NCBI GenBank assembly: GCA_964423745.1
Contig: CAYRGG010000008.1
Coordinates: 1 to 64,000, forward strand
Source of the DNA: CAYRGG01 sp964423745
GTDB lineage: Bacteria; Pseudomonadota; Gammaproteobacteria; Competibacterales; Competibacteraceae
Direction: 5' to 3'
Length of the DNA: 64,000 nt
Below the pieces are notes generated by a model. It saw nothing but the letters and a program-made list of their open reading frames with translations, searched no databases and had not been told where the DNA came from. Positions within the stretch are counted from its first letter, which is position 1. The number at the start of each line of letters is the position of its first letter. Positions 9,165 to 19,556 of this stretch are shown here, in pieces. The position numbers and the translations under genes are program-made.

Positions 9165-10550
9165 TTACGGCACAGACACCGGTGATGTTTTTTCTTCACT
9201 AGCGCCTTTTGTTGCAAAGAACTCACGGGATATTTTAAATACTACGGGACTCAACAAAATAAGCGCAATCAAATTGGGTATGGCCATCAAAGCATTCAAC
9301 GTGTCCGCCAACAGCCATACAAAACCTAGCTTAACTGTGGCCCCCACCGGCAGCGCGATAATCCACAGGATACGGAACGGCAAAATAGATTTAACTCCAA
9401 AAAGATATTCCACGCATTTCTCGCCATAGAAACTCCAACCCAGCATGGTGGTAAAGGCAAACAAAGCAAGTCCTACCGTGACAAGATAGCCACCCACACC
9501 GGGCAGACTGGTTTCGAAAGCCAAGGACGTCAATGAAGCGCCCTCTTCGCCGGTTGTCCATGAAGCCGTTGTCACGATGGCGAGACCAGTAATGGTGCAT
9601 ACGATAATGGTGTCGATAAATGTCCCTAACATGGCGATCAAGCCTTGATTGACGGGACCTTTAGTGCGTGCGGCCGCATGGGCAATGGGTGCGCTGCCTA
9701 AGCCCGCCTCATTGGAAAATACACCTCGGGCGACACCAAAACGAATCGCCGCCCACACAGCAGCGCCTGCAAAACCACCCGTTGCCGCATGACCCGTAAA
9801 AGCGCTTTCAAAGATCAGCGCAAAGGCGGCTGGAATCTCTGCCGCATTGATAACTAAAATCACTAGACCCGCCAGCACGTAAGCGATCGCCATCAACGGC
9901 ACCAACTTACCGGCTACGCTGGCAATCCAGCGAATACCGCCGATCAATACAGCACCCACCAACACCATAAGAACAACGCCTGTGGCCCAAACCGGTATAC
10001 CAAAAGACGAATTCATCACATCGGCGACGGAATTGGACTGCACCATGTTACCAATGCCAAACCCTGCAAAGGCTCCAAAAATCGCAAAAGTAGGTGCTAA
10101 CCACGCCCAATTCTTAGACAAACCATTTTTAATGTAATACATGGGGCCACCCACATGATCCCCATAGGCATCCACTTCACGAAAACGCACGGCACAAACG
10201 GCTTCCGCATACTTAGTAGCCATACCCACCAATGCGGTTATCCACATCCAAAACAAGGCACCAGGTCCACCTAGAGTAATGGCCGTTGCCACCCCGGCGA
10301 TATTACCGGTGCCGATGGTCGCGGATAAGGCCGTCATCAAGGCATTGAACGGACTGATATCACCTTCACCTGCCGTGGGTTTGCGACCCTTCCAAAGCAG
10401 TCCAAACCCAAAGAAGAGTTTCCGTATCGGCATCAATAGTAGGCCACCCTGCAAAAACAAGCCGGTGCCCAAAATCAACACCAACATGGGAGGACCCCAA
10501 ACAATCCCATTAACGTAACTGACTACTGTATTGAGTGTTTCCACAAGCAT
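9165..10550 (-). CDS. Sodium:alanine/glycine symporter (AGCS family)
   Basis: This inner-membrane carrier of 461 residues has about ten to eleven helices. The AGCS signature appears as SATIGTGNIAGVATAITLGGPGALFWMW, with GGPMYYIKNGL and FSNEAGLGSAPIAHAAA further on. Members take up alanine or glycine with Na+. The next gene, divergently read, is glyA, followed by the glycine cleavage genes. This suggests glycine as a relevant substrate here, but that is inference. I looked for a glycine riboswitch in the leader and found none. Confidence 0.93.
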   Translation of the reverse strand: MLVETLNTVVSYVNGIVWGPPMLVLILGTGLFLQGGLLLMPIRKLFFGFGLLWKGRKPTAGEGDISPFNALMTALSATIGTGNIAGVATAITLGGPGALFWMWITALVGMATKYAEAVCAVRFREVDAYGDHVGGPMYYIKNGLSKNWAWLAPTFAIFGAFAGFGIGNMVQSNSVADVMNSSFGIPVWATGVVLMVLVGAVLIGGIRWIASVAGKLVPLMAIAYVLAGLVILVINAAEIPAAFALIFESAFTGHAATGGFAGAAVWAAIRFGVARGVFSNEAGLGSAPIAHAAARTKGPVNQGLIAMLGTFIDTIIVCTITGLAIVTTASWTTGEEGASLTSLAFETSLPGVGGYLVTVGLALFAFTTMLGWSFYGEKCVEYLFGVKSILPFRILWIIALPVGATVKLGFVWLLADTLNALMAIPNLIALILLSPVVFKISREFFATKGASEEKTSPVSVP

Positions 10551-10904
10551 GTCCCTCTTTAGGTTTGTTATTGACTTGAAGATAACAGTTTCGGTGTCGC
10601 AAACAGTCTATCTATTTATTTATTTGTCTACAAAAAGCAGGGTGACAAGGCCCTCCCTGTTGTACTAGAAATAACCCCCTCGGTAAAGATTCCTAAATAG
10701 CCCTGCCTTTACTGTAAAGATCATACTGCAAGGCAACAGCTCTGACGAGACTTTATCAAAACCTCGGAAAAATTTAGAAAATGCTGGTCTATACAACAGC
10801 GCTGGCTAAAAATTAGCAATTATTCCGCATCATTGCACCATCATTGCCTCGCAGCAGTTACACTTAGCTATATCCTCATCAGTTAAGCTTTAGGAGCAAT
10901 CCGG
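10551..10904. other. Divergent intergenic region, symporter / glyA
   Basis: The 354-bp spacer holds the two divergent promoters. An AGGAG ribosome site sits just before glyA (TTTAGGAGCAATCCGG). I checked both strands for the paired-aptamer features of a glycine riboswitch and did not see them. No ORF is evident. Confidence 0.45.
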
Positions 10905-12161
10905 ATGTTTACTAGTCATGATCACATTGCCAATTTTGATGAAGAACTATGGGCAGCCATACAGGCGGAGGAACGCCGCCAAGAAGAACATATAGAACTT
11001 ATCGCGTCGGAAAACTATGCTAGCCCCCGGGTACTAGAAGCGCAAGGATCTGTACTCACCAATAAATATGCCGAAGGCTATCCCGGTAAACGGTATTATG
11101 GCGGCTGCGAGCATGTGGATGTGGCCGAGCAATTAGCTATCCAGCGGGCTAAAGAATTATTTGGCGCAGCCTATGCTAATGTGCAACCCCATTCCGGTTC
11201 TCAGGCCAACGCCGCGGTTTATATGGCTCTCATCGAGCCCCATGACACTGTATTAGGCATGAGTCTCGCCCACGGCGGTCACCTAACCCACGGCGCCAAA
11301 CCCAATTTTTCGGGCAAACTCTACCACGCAGTGCAGTATGGGCTTAAGGAATCCACCGGCGAAGTGGACTACGACCAAGTGGCGTCTTTTGCCAAAGAAT
11401 TTAAACCAAAACTGATCGTGGCGGGTTTTTCCGCCTATTCCCGCATTATGGATTGGCAACGTTTCCGGGATATCGCTGATCAAGTAGGAGCTTATTTATT
11501 TGTGGATATGGCCCATGTGGCGGGTTTAGTAGCCGCTGGGGTTTATCCTAATCCCGTTCCCATCGCTGATGTGGTCACTACCACCACCCACAAAACCCTC
11601 CGTGGTCCACGGGGCGGACTCATCTTAGCTAAAGCAAATGCAGAGCTGGAAAAGAAATTCAATTCCCTGGTTTTTCCTGGCACCCAGGGCGGACCCCTGA
11701 TGCACGTTATTGCCGCCAAAGCGGTGGCCTTTAAAGAGGCCCTGGAACCGGCGTTTAGAACCTATCAAGAACAGGTGGTGAAAAACGCCCGGGCCATGGT
11801 CAGCGTGTTTCAGGAACGGGGTTACAATATCGTCTCCGGCGGTACCGATAATCATTTGCTGCTGGTGGATTTAATCAACAAGGGCCTTACCGGTAAAGCG
11901 GCAGATGCCGCCTTAGGCCGGGCCAATATTACGGTTAACAAAAACGCGGTGCCCAACGATCCGCAATCACCCTTTGTCACCAGCGGCATCCGTCTTGGCA
12001 CACCGGCAGCTACCACCCGAGGTTTCAAAGAGGCAGAAATCAAAGAATTAACGGGTTGGCTCTGCGATATCTTAGATGACTTGGATAACGAAAATACTGT
12101 CGCTCGGGTGCGCGAACAGGTGGTTGCCCTGTGCAAGCGTTTCCCCGTGTATCAACGTTAA
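10905..12161 (+). CDS. glyA: Serine hydroxymethyltransferase
   Basis: This PLP enzyme converts serine and tetrahydrofolate to glycine and 5,10-methylene-THF. The 418-residue protein is full length. Key motifs include [13 protein letters not shown] ([21 protein letters not shown]), YYGGCEHVD, and the Schiff-base region [14 protein letters not shown] near 225. It is followed within 50 bp by gcvT, so serine interconversion and glycine breakdown are probably co-expressed. The start is supported by AGGAG ten bases upstream. Confidence 0.97.
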   Translation: MFTSHDHIANFDEELWAAIQAEERRQEEHIELIASENYASPRVLEAQGSVLTNKYAEGYPGKRYYGGCEHVDVAEQLAIQRAKELFGAAYANVQPHSGSQANAAVYMALIEPHDTVLGMSLAHGGHLTHGAKPNFSGKLYHAVQYGLKESTGEVDYDQVASFAKEFKPKLIVAGFSAYSRIMDWQRFRDIADQVGAYLFVDMAHVAGLVAAGVYPNPVPIADVVTTTTHKTLRGPRGGLILAKANAELEKKFNSLVFPGTQGGPLMHVIAAKAVAFKEALEPAFRTYQEQVVKNARAMVSVFQERGYNIVSGGTDNHLLLVDLINKGLTGKAADAALGRANITVNKNAVPNDPQSPFVTSGIRLGTPAATTRGFKEAEIKELTGWLCDILDDLDNENTVARVREQVVALCKRFPVYQR

Positions 12162-12207
12162 CGTGTTGGTTGGTGACTGCTATGCGGATTGAACGGAGAA
12201 AACACCC

Positions 12208-13332
12208 ATGACTGACCTGGAAGCCACTCGCGTGGCCAAGACGCCCCTAGACACTTTGCATCGCGACCTAGGCGCTAAAATGGTGCCGTTTGCCGGTTAT
12301 GAAATGCCCCTTCAATACCCCCCTGGCATTATGAGCGAACATCGTCACACCCGCGCCTATGCCAGCCTTTTCGACGTATCCCACATGGGCCAAGTGCGCC
12401 TAACAGGCGCTAACGCGGCTCAGGCGCTGGAAAGTCTGGTACCCGTAGACGTGATGGACTTAAGCGTTAACCGTCAGCGTTATGGGTTATTTACCAATAC
12501 TGAAGGCGGCATCCTTGACGATCTTATGATCACCAATGCAGACGATGGGTTTTTTGTGGTCATCAACGCCGCTTGCAAGGCTCAGGATATTGAGCATATG
12601 GGCAGCCTAGCAGACCGCTGTGATATGCAAGTGCTGGATCAACAGGCTTTGCTTGCCCTGCAGGGACCCGGAGCGGCTCAAGTGATGGCTCGGCTGGCGC
12701 CGGAGTTGACTCGCTTGGTATTTATGACAGCTGCTCGAGCAAACATCGCTGATATTGAATGCTTTGTGACCCGCTCTGGATACAGCGGTGAGGATGGCTT
12801 TGAGATTTCCGTGCCCGCCGACAAAGCCGAAGCCCTGGCCCGCATCCTATTGGATCAACCCGAGGTGGCGCCTGCGGGACTAGGCGCACGGGACTCCTTA
12901 AGACTCGAGGCAGGTCTTTGCCTGTATGGCAATGACATCGACACCACCACCACACCGGTGGAAGCGAATCTCGCTTGGGCCTTGTCCAAAGTACGCCGAT
13001 CCGGTGGCGCTCGGGAAGGAGGCTTTCCCGGCGCTGATATTATCTTGGCGCAACTTAAGGAAGGCGTTAGCCGCAAACGGGTGGGCTTACAACCTCAGGG
13101 CCGTGCTCCGGTGCGGGCAGGGACTGAATTGCTGAATTCCGCTGACCAACCCGTGGGTCGTGTCACCAGTGGCGGTTTTGGTCCCAGTGTTGAAAGGCCA
13201 GTGGCCATGGGCTATGTGACGACGGGTTACGACGCGGTCGGCACGGAACTGCAAGCGCTGGTGCGGGGTAAATCACTGCCCATCAATGTGGTGAAATTAC
13301 CCTTTGTCACGCAACGCTATTATCGCGGGTGA
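12208..13332 (+). CDS. gcvT: Glycine cleavage system T protein (aminomethyltransferase)
   Basis: GcvT transfers the aminomethyl carbon from lipoyl-GcvH to THF, releasing ammonia. The 374-residue protein starts with the family pattern LHRDLGAKMVPFAGYEMPLQY and contains FDVSHMGQVRLTG, the folate-site segment SRSGYSGEDGFEI-like (VTRSGYSGEDGFEIS) and the C-terminal barrel GRVTSGGFGPSVERPVAMGY. It sits between glyA and gcvP. GGAGAA precedes the ATG. Unusually, gcvH does not follow. Confidence 0.96.
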   Translation: MTDLEATRVAKTPLDTLHRDLGAKMVPFAGYEMPLQYPPGIMSEHRHTRAYASLFDVSHMGQVRLTGANAAQALESLVPVDVMDLSVNRQRYGLFTNTEGGILDDLMITNADDGFFVVINAACKAQDIEHMGSLADRCDMQVLDQQALLALQGPGAAQVMARLAPELTRLVFMTAARANIADIECFVTRSGYSGEDGFEISVPADKAEALARILLDQPEVAPAGLGARDSLRLEAGLCLYGNDIDTTTTPVEANLAWALSKVRRSGGAREGGFPGADIILAQLKEGVSRKRVGLQPQGRAPVRAGTELLNSADQPVGRVTSGGFGPSVERPVAMGYVTTGYDAVGTELQALVRGKSLPINVVKLPFVTQRYYRG

Positions 13333-13404
13333 ATGAGTGACCGTTAAATTTGTCTCATATTTATATATTGATATGTTTCGATTTTGTTAAACTAAGGAGA
13401 ACCG

Positions 13405-16293
13405 ATGGTACAACCCCGCCCCTCATTTGACGACTTGACCCAACAGGATGAATTTATCGGTCGCCACATTGGCCCCGATACAGCAGAAAAAACCGCCATG
13501 CTCGACATGCTTGGGGTAACGTCCATCGATGAGCTGATTAAACAGGTGGTGCCCGAGACTATATTGGCTGATGGACCCTTGGCCCTGGACGAAAGTCGCA
13601 GTGAACAAGCCGTGCTTGAAAAGCTACGCGCCATTGCCAGTCAAAACAAAGTGGCTAAATCTTACATCGGGATGGGCTATTACAATTGCCATACTCCCAC
13701 TGTGATTCTACGTAACATTCTCCAGAATCCTGCTTGGTATACGTCTTATACACCTTATCAGCCGGAGATTTCTCAGGGCCGCTTGGAAGCCTTACTAAAT
13801 TTCCAAACCATGGTGGCGGAACTTACTGGGTTGGAAATCGCCAATGCATCGCTGCTCGATGAAGCCACAGCGGCCGCCGAAGCCATGGCGTTTTGCCTAA
13901 AAACCAGCAAAAGTCGCAGTCGCACCTTTTTTATTTCCCATCACTGTCATCCACAAACCATTCAGGTTATACAGACCCGGGCGCAACCTTTAGGGATTGA
14001 GGTGATCATCGGCGATCATCAGCAGGATTTAGATGGAAAAGATATTTTTGGCCTATTACTGCAGTATCCTGCCTCTACAGGTGAAATCAGCGATTTAACC
14101 GATACGGTGGCTAAAGCCCATGCACAAAAAGCCTTAGCGGTCGTGGCCAGTGATCTATTGAGCCTTGCTTTACTGAAACCTCCTGGTGAGTTCGGCGCTG
14201 ATGTGGTGGTGGGTAGCAGCCAGCGCTTTGGAGTGCCCCTAGGCTATGGCGGACCCCATGCCGCCTTTTTTGCCACGAAAGATGCTTACAAACGAGCGAT
14301 CCCTGGCCGGCTGGTGGGTGTTTCCATCGACAGCCGTGGGGATAAGGCTTATCGCTTGGCCTTGCAAACCCGCGAGCAACATATCCGCCGCGAAAAAGCC
14401 ACCAGCAATATCTGCACGGCGCAGGCCCTGCTCGCCATTATGGCCAGTATGTACGGGGTTTATCATGGCCCCCAGGGACTTAAAACCATTGCCCAACGGG
14501 TGCATCGGCTCACGGCGATTTTAGCCCAGGGCTTGCAACGCTTAGATTTTCAAGTGCCCACCACGGCTTTCTTTGACACCATCACGGTAAAAACCGGTTC
14601 CAATACGCAAACCATCCACCATGCAGCCCATACACAGGGTATCAACCTGCGTCCCGTGGATAGGGAAACTGTCGGTATTTCTTTGGATGAGACCACCACC
14701 CGAGAAGATGTGGAAACCCTCTGGCGGCTGTTTGACGATTCCAGTGAGTTGGCCTTTACAGCCCTTGATAGCAGTACAGAGGACGCCATACCCAGCGACT
14801 TAAACCGCAGCGAACCCTGTCTTAAACACCCTATTTTTTCTAGCTATCATTCTGAAACCGAGATTCTGCGTTATATTCGCGCTTTGTCAGACAAAGACCT
14901 GGCCTTGGATCGCACCATGATCCCCCTGGGTTCCTGTACCATGAAATTAAACGCCACCACGGAAATGATTCCCGTCACTTGGGAAACCTTTAGTGGCATT
15001 CATCCCTTTGCCCCGCTGGAACAAGCCCAAGGTTACCAGCAATTGATTGCTGATCTTGAGGGCTGGCTGTGCGCCTGTACCGGCTACGATGCGGTATCCC
15101 TACAACCCAATGCAGGGGCCCAAGGTGAGTATGCGGGGCTATTGGCCATCCGTGGCTATCACGACAGTCGTGGCGAAAGCCATCGCGACGTGTGTTTAAT
15201 ACCCAATTCAGCCCATGGCACCAATCCCGCATCAGCCCAGATGGCCGGTCTTAAAGTGGTGGTGGTGGGGTGTGATGAAGCCGGTAATGTGGACGTGGAG
15301 GATTTGCGGGCTAAAGCGGCTCAGTACGGGGATCATTTGGCCGCCCTGATGGTCACTTACCCATCCACCCATGGAGTATTTGAAGCCGTCATCATGGAAG
15401 TATGCGACATCGTTCATAGTTATGGTGCGCAGGTCTACATTGACGGAGCCAATCTAAACGCACTAGTGGGTCTTACCTCGCCTGCCCACATCGGCGGCGA
15501 TGTGTCCCACATGAATCTTCATAAAACCTTTTGCATTCCCCACGGTGGCGGTGGACCTGGCGTTGGCCCCATCGGTGTTAAAGCCCATTTAGCCCCTTTC
15601 TTGCCGGGTCATGGGGTCATGCAAACGGAAACGTCACCTCAAGTGACCGGACCTGTAGCGGCAACCCCCTGGGGGAGCGCTGGGATTTTACCCATTAGCT
15701 GGGCTTATATTGCTCTGATGGGCCGTATTGGGTTAAAAGAAGCCACCTCTGTGGCTATTCTCAATGCTAATTACATTGCTAAACGTTTAGCGCCCCATTA
15801 TCCCATCCTCTACACCGGTCTTAACGATCGGGTGGCCCACGAGTGCATTATCGATCTACGGCCCATTAAAGACACTTCCGGTATTTCCGTAGACGATGTG
15901 GCCAAGCGTTTGATCGACTTTGGCTTTCACGCACCCACCATGTCCTTCCCAGTGCCCGGCACGTTGATGATCGAACCCACCGAAAGCGAATCGAAACAGG
16001 AGCTAGATCGGTTCTGCGCGGCGATGATTAGCATTCGGGAGGAAATTCAAGCCATCGAATCGGGGGCTTTAGACCCTACCGATAATCCCCTAGTTAATGC
16101 ACCGCACACTGCTGCTGCTCTAGTGGATAGTCAATGGCCCCACCCCTATTCTCGGGAACAGGCGGTTTTTCCTTCCGCTGCGGTAAAAGCCCATAAATAC
16201 TGGCCACCCGTGGGGCGTATAGATAATGTGCATGGGGATCGTAATCTAATTTGTTCTTGTCCACCTTTATCTGAATACGAAAAAGTGGCATAA
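13405..16293 (+). CDS. gcvP: Glycine dehydrogenase (decarboxylating), P protein
   Basis: The single-chain P protein (962 aa) carries both halves that are split into GcvPA/GcvPB in some bacteria. It decarboxylates glycine on PLP and loads the aminomethyl group on lipoyl-GcvH. The N-terminal half shows FIGRHIGPD and [11 protein letters not shown]. The C-terminal half has the PLP lysine in [19 protein letters not shown] near 708. AAGGAG lies just before the ATG. Length and motifs are normal. The lipoyl carrier gene gcvH is not found on either side, so the complex must use a gene elsewhere. Confidence 0.97.
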   Translation: MVQPRPSFDDLTQQDEFIGRHIGPDTAEKTAMLDMLGVTSIDELIKQVVPETILADGPLALDESRSEQAVLEKLRAIASQNKVAKSYIGMGYYNCHTPTVILRNILQNPAWYTSYTPYQPEISQGRLEALLNFQTMVAELTGLEIANASLLDEATAAAEAMAFCLKTSKSRSRTFFISHHCHPQTIQVIQTRAQPLGIEVIIGDHQQDLDGKDIFGLLLQYPASTGEISDLTDTVAKAHAQKALAVVASDLLSLALLKPPGEFGADVVVGSSQRFGVPLGYGGPHAAFFATKDAYKRAIPGRLVGVSIDSRGDKAYRLALQTREQHIRREKATSNICTAQALLAIMASMYGVYHGPQGLKTIAQRVHRLTAILAQGLQRLDFQVPTTAFFDTITVKTGSNTQTIHHAAHTQGINLRPVDRETVGISLDETTTREDVETLWRLFDDSSELAFTALDSSTEDAIPSDLNRSEPCLKHPIFSSYHSETEILRYIRALSDKDLALDRTMIPLGSCTMKLNATTEMIPVTWETFSGIHPFAPLEQAQGYQQLIADLEGWLCACTGYDAVSLQPNAGAQGEYAGLLAIRGYHDSRGESHRDVCLIPNSAHGTNPASAQMAGLKVVVVGCDEAGNVDVEDLRAKAAQYGDHLAALMVTYPSTHGVFEAVIMEVCDIVHSYGAQVYIDGANLNALVGLTSPAHIGGDVSHMNLHKTFCIPHGGGGPGVGPIGVKAHLAPFLPGHGVMQTETSPQVTGPVAATPWGSAGILPISWAYIALMGRIGLKEATSVAILNANYIAKRLAPHYPILYTGLNDRVAHECIIDLRPIKDTSGISVDDVAKRLIDFGFHAPTMSFPVPGTLMIEPTESESKQELDRFCAAMISIREEIQAIESGALDPTDNPLVNAPHTAAALVDSQWPHPYSREQAVFPSAAVKAHKYWPPVGRIDNVHGDRNLICSCPPLSEYEKVA

Positions 16294-16332
16294 AATATTT
16301 TCTTTCTGAAATGTTGATAGGGAACTGCAGCC

Positions 16333-16869
16333 ATGACGACATTTTTAGTATTGACGGTGATCGGTGAAGATCGACCTGGATTAGTGGAAACCGTGTCGGA
16401 AGTGCTAACCACCCATGGCGGGAATTGGCAGGAAAGCCGCATGGCCTGCCTGGCTGGGAAGTTTGCCGGTATACTCCTCGCTAGTGTGCCTGACTCTAAG
16501 GTCGCCACGGTAATCCACGAGCTAGAGGAATTAGAATCCCAGGGTCTCAAGGTGGTTGTGGAAAAAACCACCTCTAGCGTCACGGCAGAGTCTTACCAAT
16601 CCCTTACGCTTAATTTAGTGGGTCAGGACCATCCTGGCATCGTCCATGATATATCCCATGTGCTAGCCAGCCATCAGATCAACATCGAGGAACTCAACAC
16701 GGAATGCAGTAGTGCATCTTGGTCAGGGGAGACTCTGTTTCATGCCACTGTACGGTTACAGATTCCTCGACATATTGCCATCGATAAAGTCAAAGACACC
16801 CTTGAAGGACTTGCTAATGAGTTGATGGTGGATATCAGTCTAGATGAGGTCTCTGCCACAACTACGTAA
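16333..16869 (+). CDS. gcvR: Glycine cleavage regulator GcvR-like, double ACT domain
   Basis: The 178-residue protein consists of two ACT domains: about 1-80 (FLVLTVIGEDRPGLVETVSEVLTTHGGNW) and about 92-170 (LTLNLVGQDHPGIVHDISHVLASHQINIEEL). This matches GcvR, which in E. coli antagonises the activator GcvA in response to glycine. Its place 39 bp after gcvP supports the assignment. No gcvA-like LysR gene is in the window, so the partner is unknown; other double-ACT proteins look similar, and the symbol is by context. Confidence 0.8.
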   Translation: MTTFLVLTVIGEDRPGLVETVSEVLTTHGGNWQESRMACLAGKFAGILLASVPDSKVATVIHELEELESQGLKVVVEKTTSSVTAESYQSLTLNLVGQDHPGIVHDISHVLASHQINIEELNTECSSASWSGETLFHATVRLQIPRHIAIDKVKDTLEGLANELMVDISLDEVSATTT

Positions 16870-16937
16870 TTTCCTAGTCGATTGCACCCAGGAATTAAGC
16901 TAAACTGATAAGAAAAGCGCTCGGTTTAAAACCTCAG

Positions 16938-17870
16938 TTACGGCTCGACACTATCTAACAAAGCTCTACGTTTAGACTGATATTCTTCCTCAGAAAGGAG
17001 CTTTTTGCTACGCAAACGTTCCAAGGTTTCTAGACCTTCCTCTAAATCTCGCCAACGATTTTCGGATAGCTTACCCGGTCTTAAATTAGTAGTGCTCGGT
17101 GCCAATGGAAGTTCACTGGATGCACTAGGGACTTTGCGAGTCTGGCTTGGTTTAGGAGATGCTGCTTTGTTAGCCTGGCTTGATTTTTTTGAAACCGTTG
17201 CCGGTTGATTGGATTCCTCTTGAGCAGCGGTTTGCGTAATATCCGTCTCTTTATCGAGACGCGCAGGCAGTTTTGCTTGGATAGTCTGTGTTAAAGGGTA
17301 TATCACCCAGTCCCTTCGACCCTCTTTAAACTGCAACCAATTTACCGCCTGGATATTGCCACCTAATAGCTTAGCTGTATCGCGGCTACCTGGCCGGGCA
17401 GGCTTACCGTTGCGACGCCGGTTACTAAACTCGTCCTGAAATCCATCCACTTGACCAAAAATCAGATTAAGATCGCCATCCCTGAAGAAAACCCGCATAC
17501 CCGTAGCGAAGCGTCGGGTATTGAGTAAACCACCTAGGTTACGATAGGTCACCATATGGATATCTTGCTTTTCGTTGACTCGGCGCAGGGCGTGGGCTAA
17601 CTCCTGCGCCGCGTTTATGGCAGCCTCTTCTTCCATTAAATAAACCGTTTTATCCGCTTCCTCGGAACGAACCTGAAGGGATGCCAGCAATTGGGCAAGA
17701 GATTCCACATCCACACCACGCACGGGATGGTCATTGACAGCACCATTTTCAGCGGGTCTAGAGTATAATTCCAGCCCATTGGATTTAAAAAGGGTGATAG
17801 CCTGTACGGCATTACTATGGACAAGCACAATCACCATTAACAATATGAGATAGCCTGTTTTTAGGTTCAT
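16938..17870 (-). CDS. Secreted protein with C-terminal SHOCT-like segment
   Basis: I do not recognise a named family for the whole protein. It has 310 residues: a signal peptide (MNLKTGYLILLMVIVLVHSNAVQA), a compact region of about 150 residues with VTYRNLGGLLNTRRFATGMRVFF-type sequence, then a Thr/Ser/Lys/Pro-rich low-complexity linker (about 205-260), and a final LRSKKLLSEEEYQSKRRALL. The last part is typical of SHOCT-like oligomerisation tails. Periplasmic or surface location is expected. It lies just upstream of nothing obvious and is convergent with gcvR. Confidence 0.7.
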   Translation of the reverse strand: MNLKTGYLILLMVIVLVHSNAVQAITLFKSNGLELYSRPAENGAVNDHPVRGVDVESLAQLLASLQVRSEEADKTVYLMEEEAAINAAQELAHALRRVNEKQDIHMVTYRNLGGLLNTRRFATGMRVFFRDGDLNLIFGQVDGFQDEFSNRRRNGKPARPGSRDTAKLLGGNIQAVNWLQFKEGRRDWVIYPLTQTIQAKLPARLDKETDITQTAAQEESNQPATVSKKSSQANKAASPKPSQTRKVPSASSELPLAPSTTNLRPGKLSENRWRDLEEGLETLERLRSKKLLSEEEYQSKRRALLDSVEP

Positions 17871-17916
17871 TTTATCTGCGTTACCCTCATCCGTTATCAG
17901 CGCCTCACTCTATGGC

Positions 17917-17950
17917 ATAAAAAAGATGAGGCCAGCTTTACCTGGCCTCA
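17917..17950 (-). terminator. Intrinsic terminator after porin gene
   Basis: TGAGGCCAG and CTGGCCTCA pair around a six-base loop. Read on the minus strand, the hairpin is followed by TCTTTTTTAT. It lies a few bases after the porin stop at 17956. Confidence 0.85.
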
Positions 17951-17955
17951 ACCTC

Positions 17956-19161
17956 CTAAAAGAAGATGATAGTGCCTAAATTTATATTGTTAGTTTCATC
18001 ATCGCCTACCCCGTCTAAATCACTGCTTTGGGTAGAAAACTCACCCACTAAGGTAAGGTTAGGCGTTAAATTATGATAAATGCCTAGGGTGAGCTTTTGA
18101 TTTTCCACCTCAGTGACCTCATCCTGTTCGTTATAGCTCCAGTTGACACCAAATTTGGTATTACCTAGGGTGTAAGTGGCCTGCAACATATAACCGTAGA
18201 CTTCTTCTTCGTCTCCTGTTACGCCATCGAAACCAGGCAGGATCAACCCACCAATAGCCAGACTCGTCATCCCCTTGCCATTAAAATAATAGGCTAGCAA
18301 ACCGATATTATTGTAATCAGCCCTCGCAAAAATATCCCAACCGAGTACATCCGCTTCTTCCCGTGCGGTGACCACATCCATGTTTTGGTACAGAAAAGAT
18401 GTTGAAACGGTGCCCTCTACGTTGCCTTCCCAAGAATAACTCAGCTTGCCGTGCCAACCGATACCATTACCGCTGTTCGTATCCCCTAGGGTTGATTCAC
18501 CATTAATAGGATTAAAGATACCCAAGGTTGCTTGGAAACCACTGTATTCAGGAGTAATGTAATTCATTTGTGCTAAACGATCCGTATATACGTAACCAAA
18601 CCCTAAACCCCCTAGCGACGTATGATCGAAATCGCCTTGCACAAACGCGCCGCCCAGACCCAACAGACTCATATCGTTGATGATGGCATCGTAACCAAAC
18701 AGACCGAAATCTCGGCCAAAACGGAAAGTGCCTATCTCTTCTTTGCCAAACGTTAAATACACTTGACGTGCATCCACAGAGGAAAAACCCAGTGCTTCGT
18801 TACTGTTCGATCCATAATAAACACTCACATTAGCGGAGATATCCCACTCTGCCTGGGTCGTGGATGCACTGATGTTTAGCGACGACGGTAACAGGCCATT
18901 GGTCACTGAATTCACATCATCAAAACTGCCCCTTTCGTCCGTTGCGCCACCACAGGCTAACCCCGCTAATGTAACACCCTCTCCTGATGACAATACTTCT
19001 AGATCATTATCGGTGCATTCGGTATAGGCATAGTAAACATTGATGTTACCGCCGATCCCTAAGGTCCAATCACCTGCCTGCCAGGTAACCGCTTGCGTGG
19101 TTACGGCAGTGCTCAACGACGCCACCCCAAAAATAACTGGAATAATTTTAGATTTCGTCAT
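17956..19161 (-). CDS. Outer membrane porin-like beta-barrel protein
   Basis: The 401-residue protein has a signal peptide (about 1-24, ending TQAVTW) and alternating hydrophobic strands through to a terminal Phe (NLGTIIFF), the outer-membrane insertion signal. FGKEEIGTFRFGRDFGLFGYDAIIND matches the constriction region of Gram-negative porins of the Porin_4 type. It probably allows diffusion of small solutes; specificity cannot be read. Two Cys (LACGG, ECTD) in the N-terminal loop are unusual for porins. Own terminator follows, so probably monocistronic. Confidence 0.85.
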   Translation of the reverse strand: MTKSKIIPVIFGVASLSTAVTTQAVTWQAGDWTLGIGGNINVYYAYTECTDNDLEVLSSGEGVTLAGLACGGATDERGSFDDVNSVTNGLLPSSLNISASTTQAEWDISANVSVYYGSNSNEALGFSSVDARQVYLTFGKEEIGTFRFGRDFGLFGYDAIINDMSLLGLGGAFVQGDFDHTSLGGLGFGYVYTDRLAQMNYITPEYSGFQATLGIFNPINGESTLGDTNSGNGIGWHGKLSYSWEGNVEGTVSTSFLYQNMDVVTAREEADVLGWDIFARADYNNIGLLAYYFNGKGMTSLAIGGLILPGFDGVTGDEEEVYGYMLQATYTLGNTKFGVNWSYNEQDEVTEVENQKLTLGIYHNLTPNLTLVGEFSTQSSDLDGVGDDETNNINLGTIIFF

Positions 19162-19556
19162 GGACGAAGCCCCCTCAGGTAGTTTTTGCTATAAAGTTGT
19201 TGCAGTCCGTCTATTTGTTGGTTGTGTGATACACCCTAGACGTATCTTTGATTGTAGTTGATCTGTACGTCGATACGAGACTAAATGCCTTATTATTTAA
19301 CAGCGTAGGTTAGTGCAAGGAGCTATAGCCATAGCGTCCATAGGCTCTATTGAGTAGACAATCAACAGGTTGGGGGATAAAAACGGTAGGTATGTTGCTG
19401 TATAACAACATTTAGGTCAAACAATCTTACCAGGGTGAATAGCTACCCATGAGGCTTGGGGAGAATGCAAATAAAAACCTTTTCACTCAGTTTTGTAAGT
19501 AGCCCATAGTCCACCCATGAGTAGACTCATCTGTGGAGAATGCAAATAAGAACTTT
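19162..19556. repeat. Spacer with degenerate tandem copies of a UPF0340 gene tail
   Basis: This 395-bp gap lies between the UPF0340 stop and the porin start. The block 19466-19535 (GAGAATGCAAATAAAAACC..., GTAAGTAGCCC, GTCCACC) repeats 19536-19600 (GAGAATGCAAATAAGAACT..., GTAAGTAGCTC, CTCCACC), which is the last part of the coding sequence plus its flank. A third, shorter echo (TAGCTACCCATGAGGCTTGGGG) precedes at about 19440-19465. The rest should contain the porin promoter, which I could not pin down. Confidence 0.6.

Noticed and set aside
10551..10904. Possible glycine riboswitch before glyA or the symporter
   Set aside because: The conserved aptamer cores and the tandem layout are not visible on either strand.
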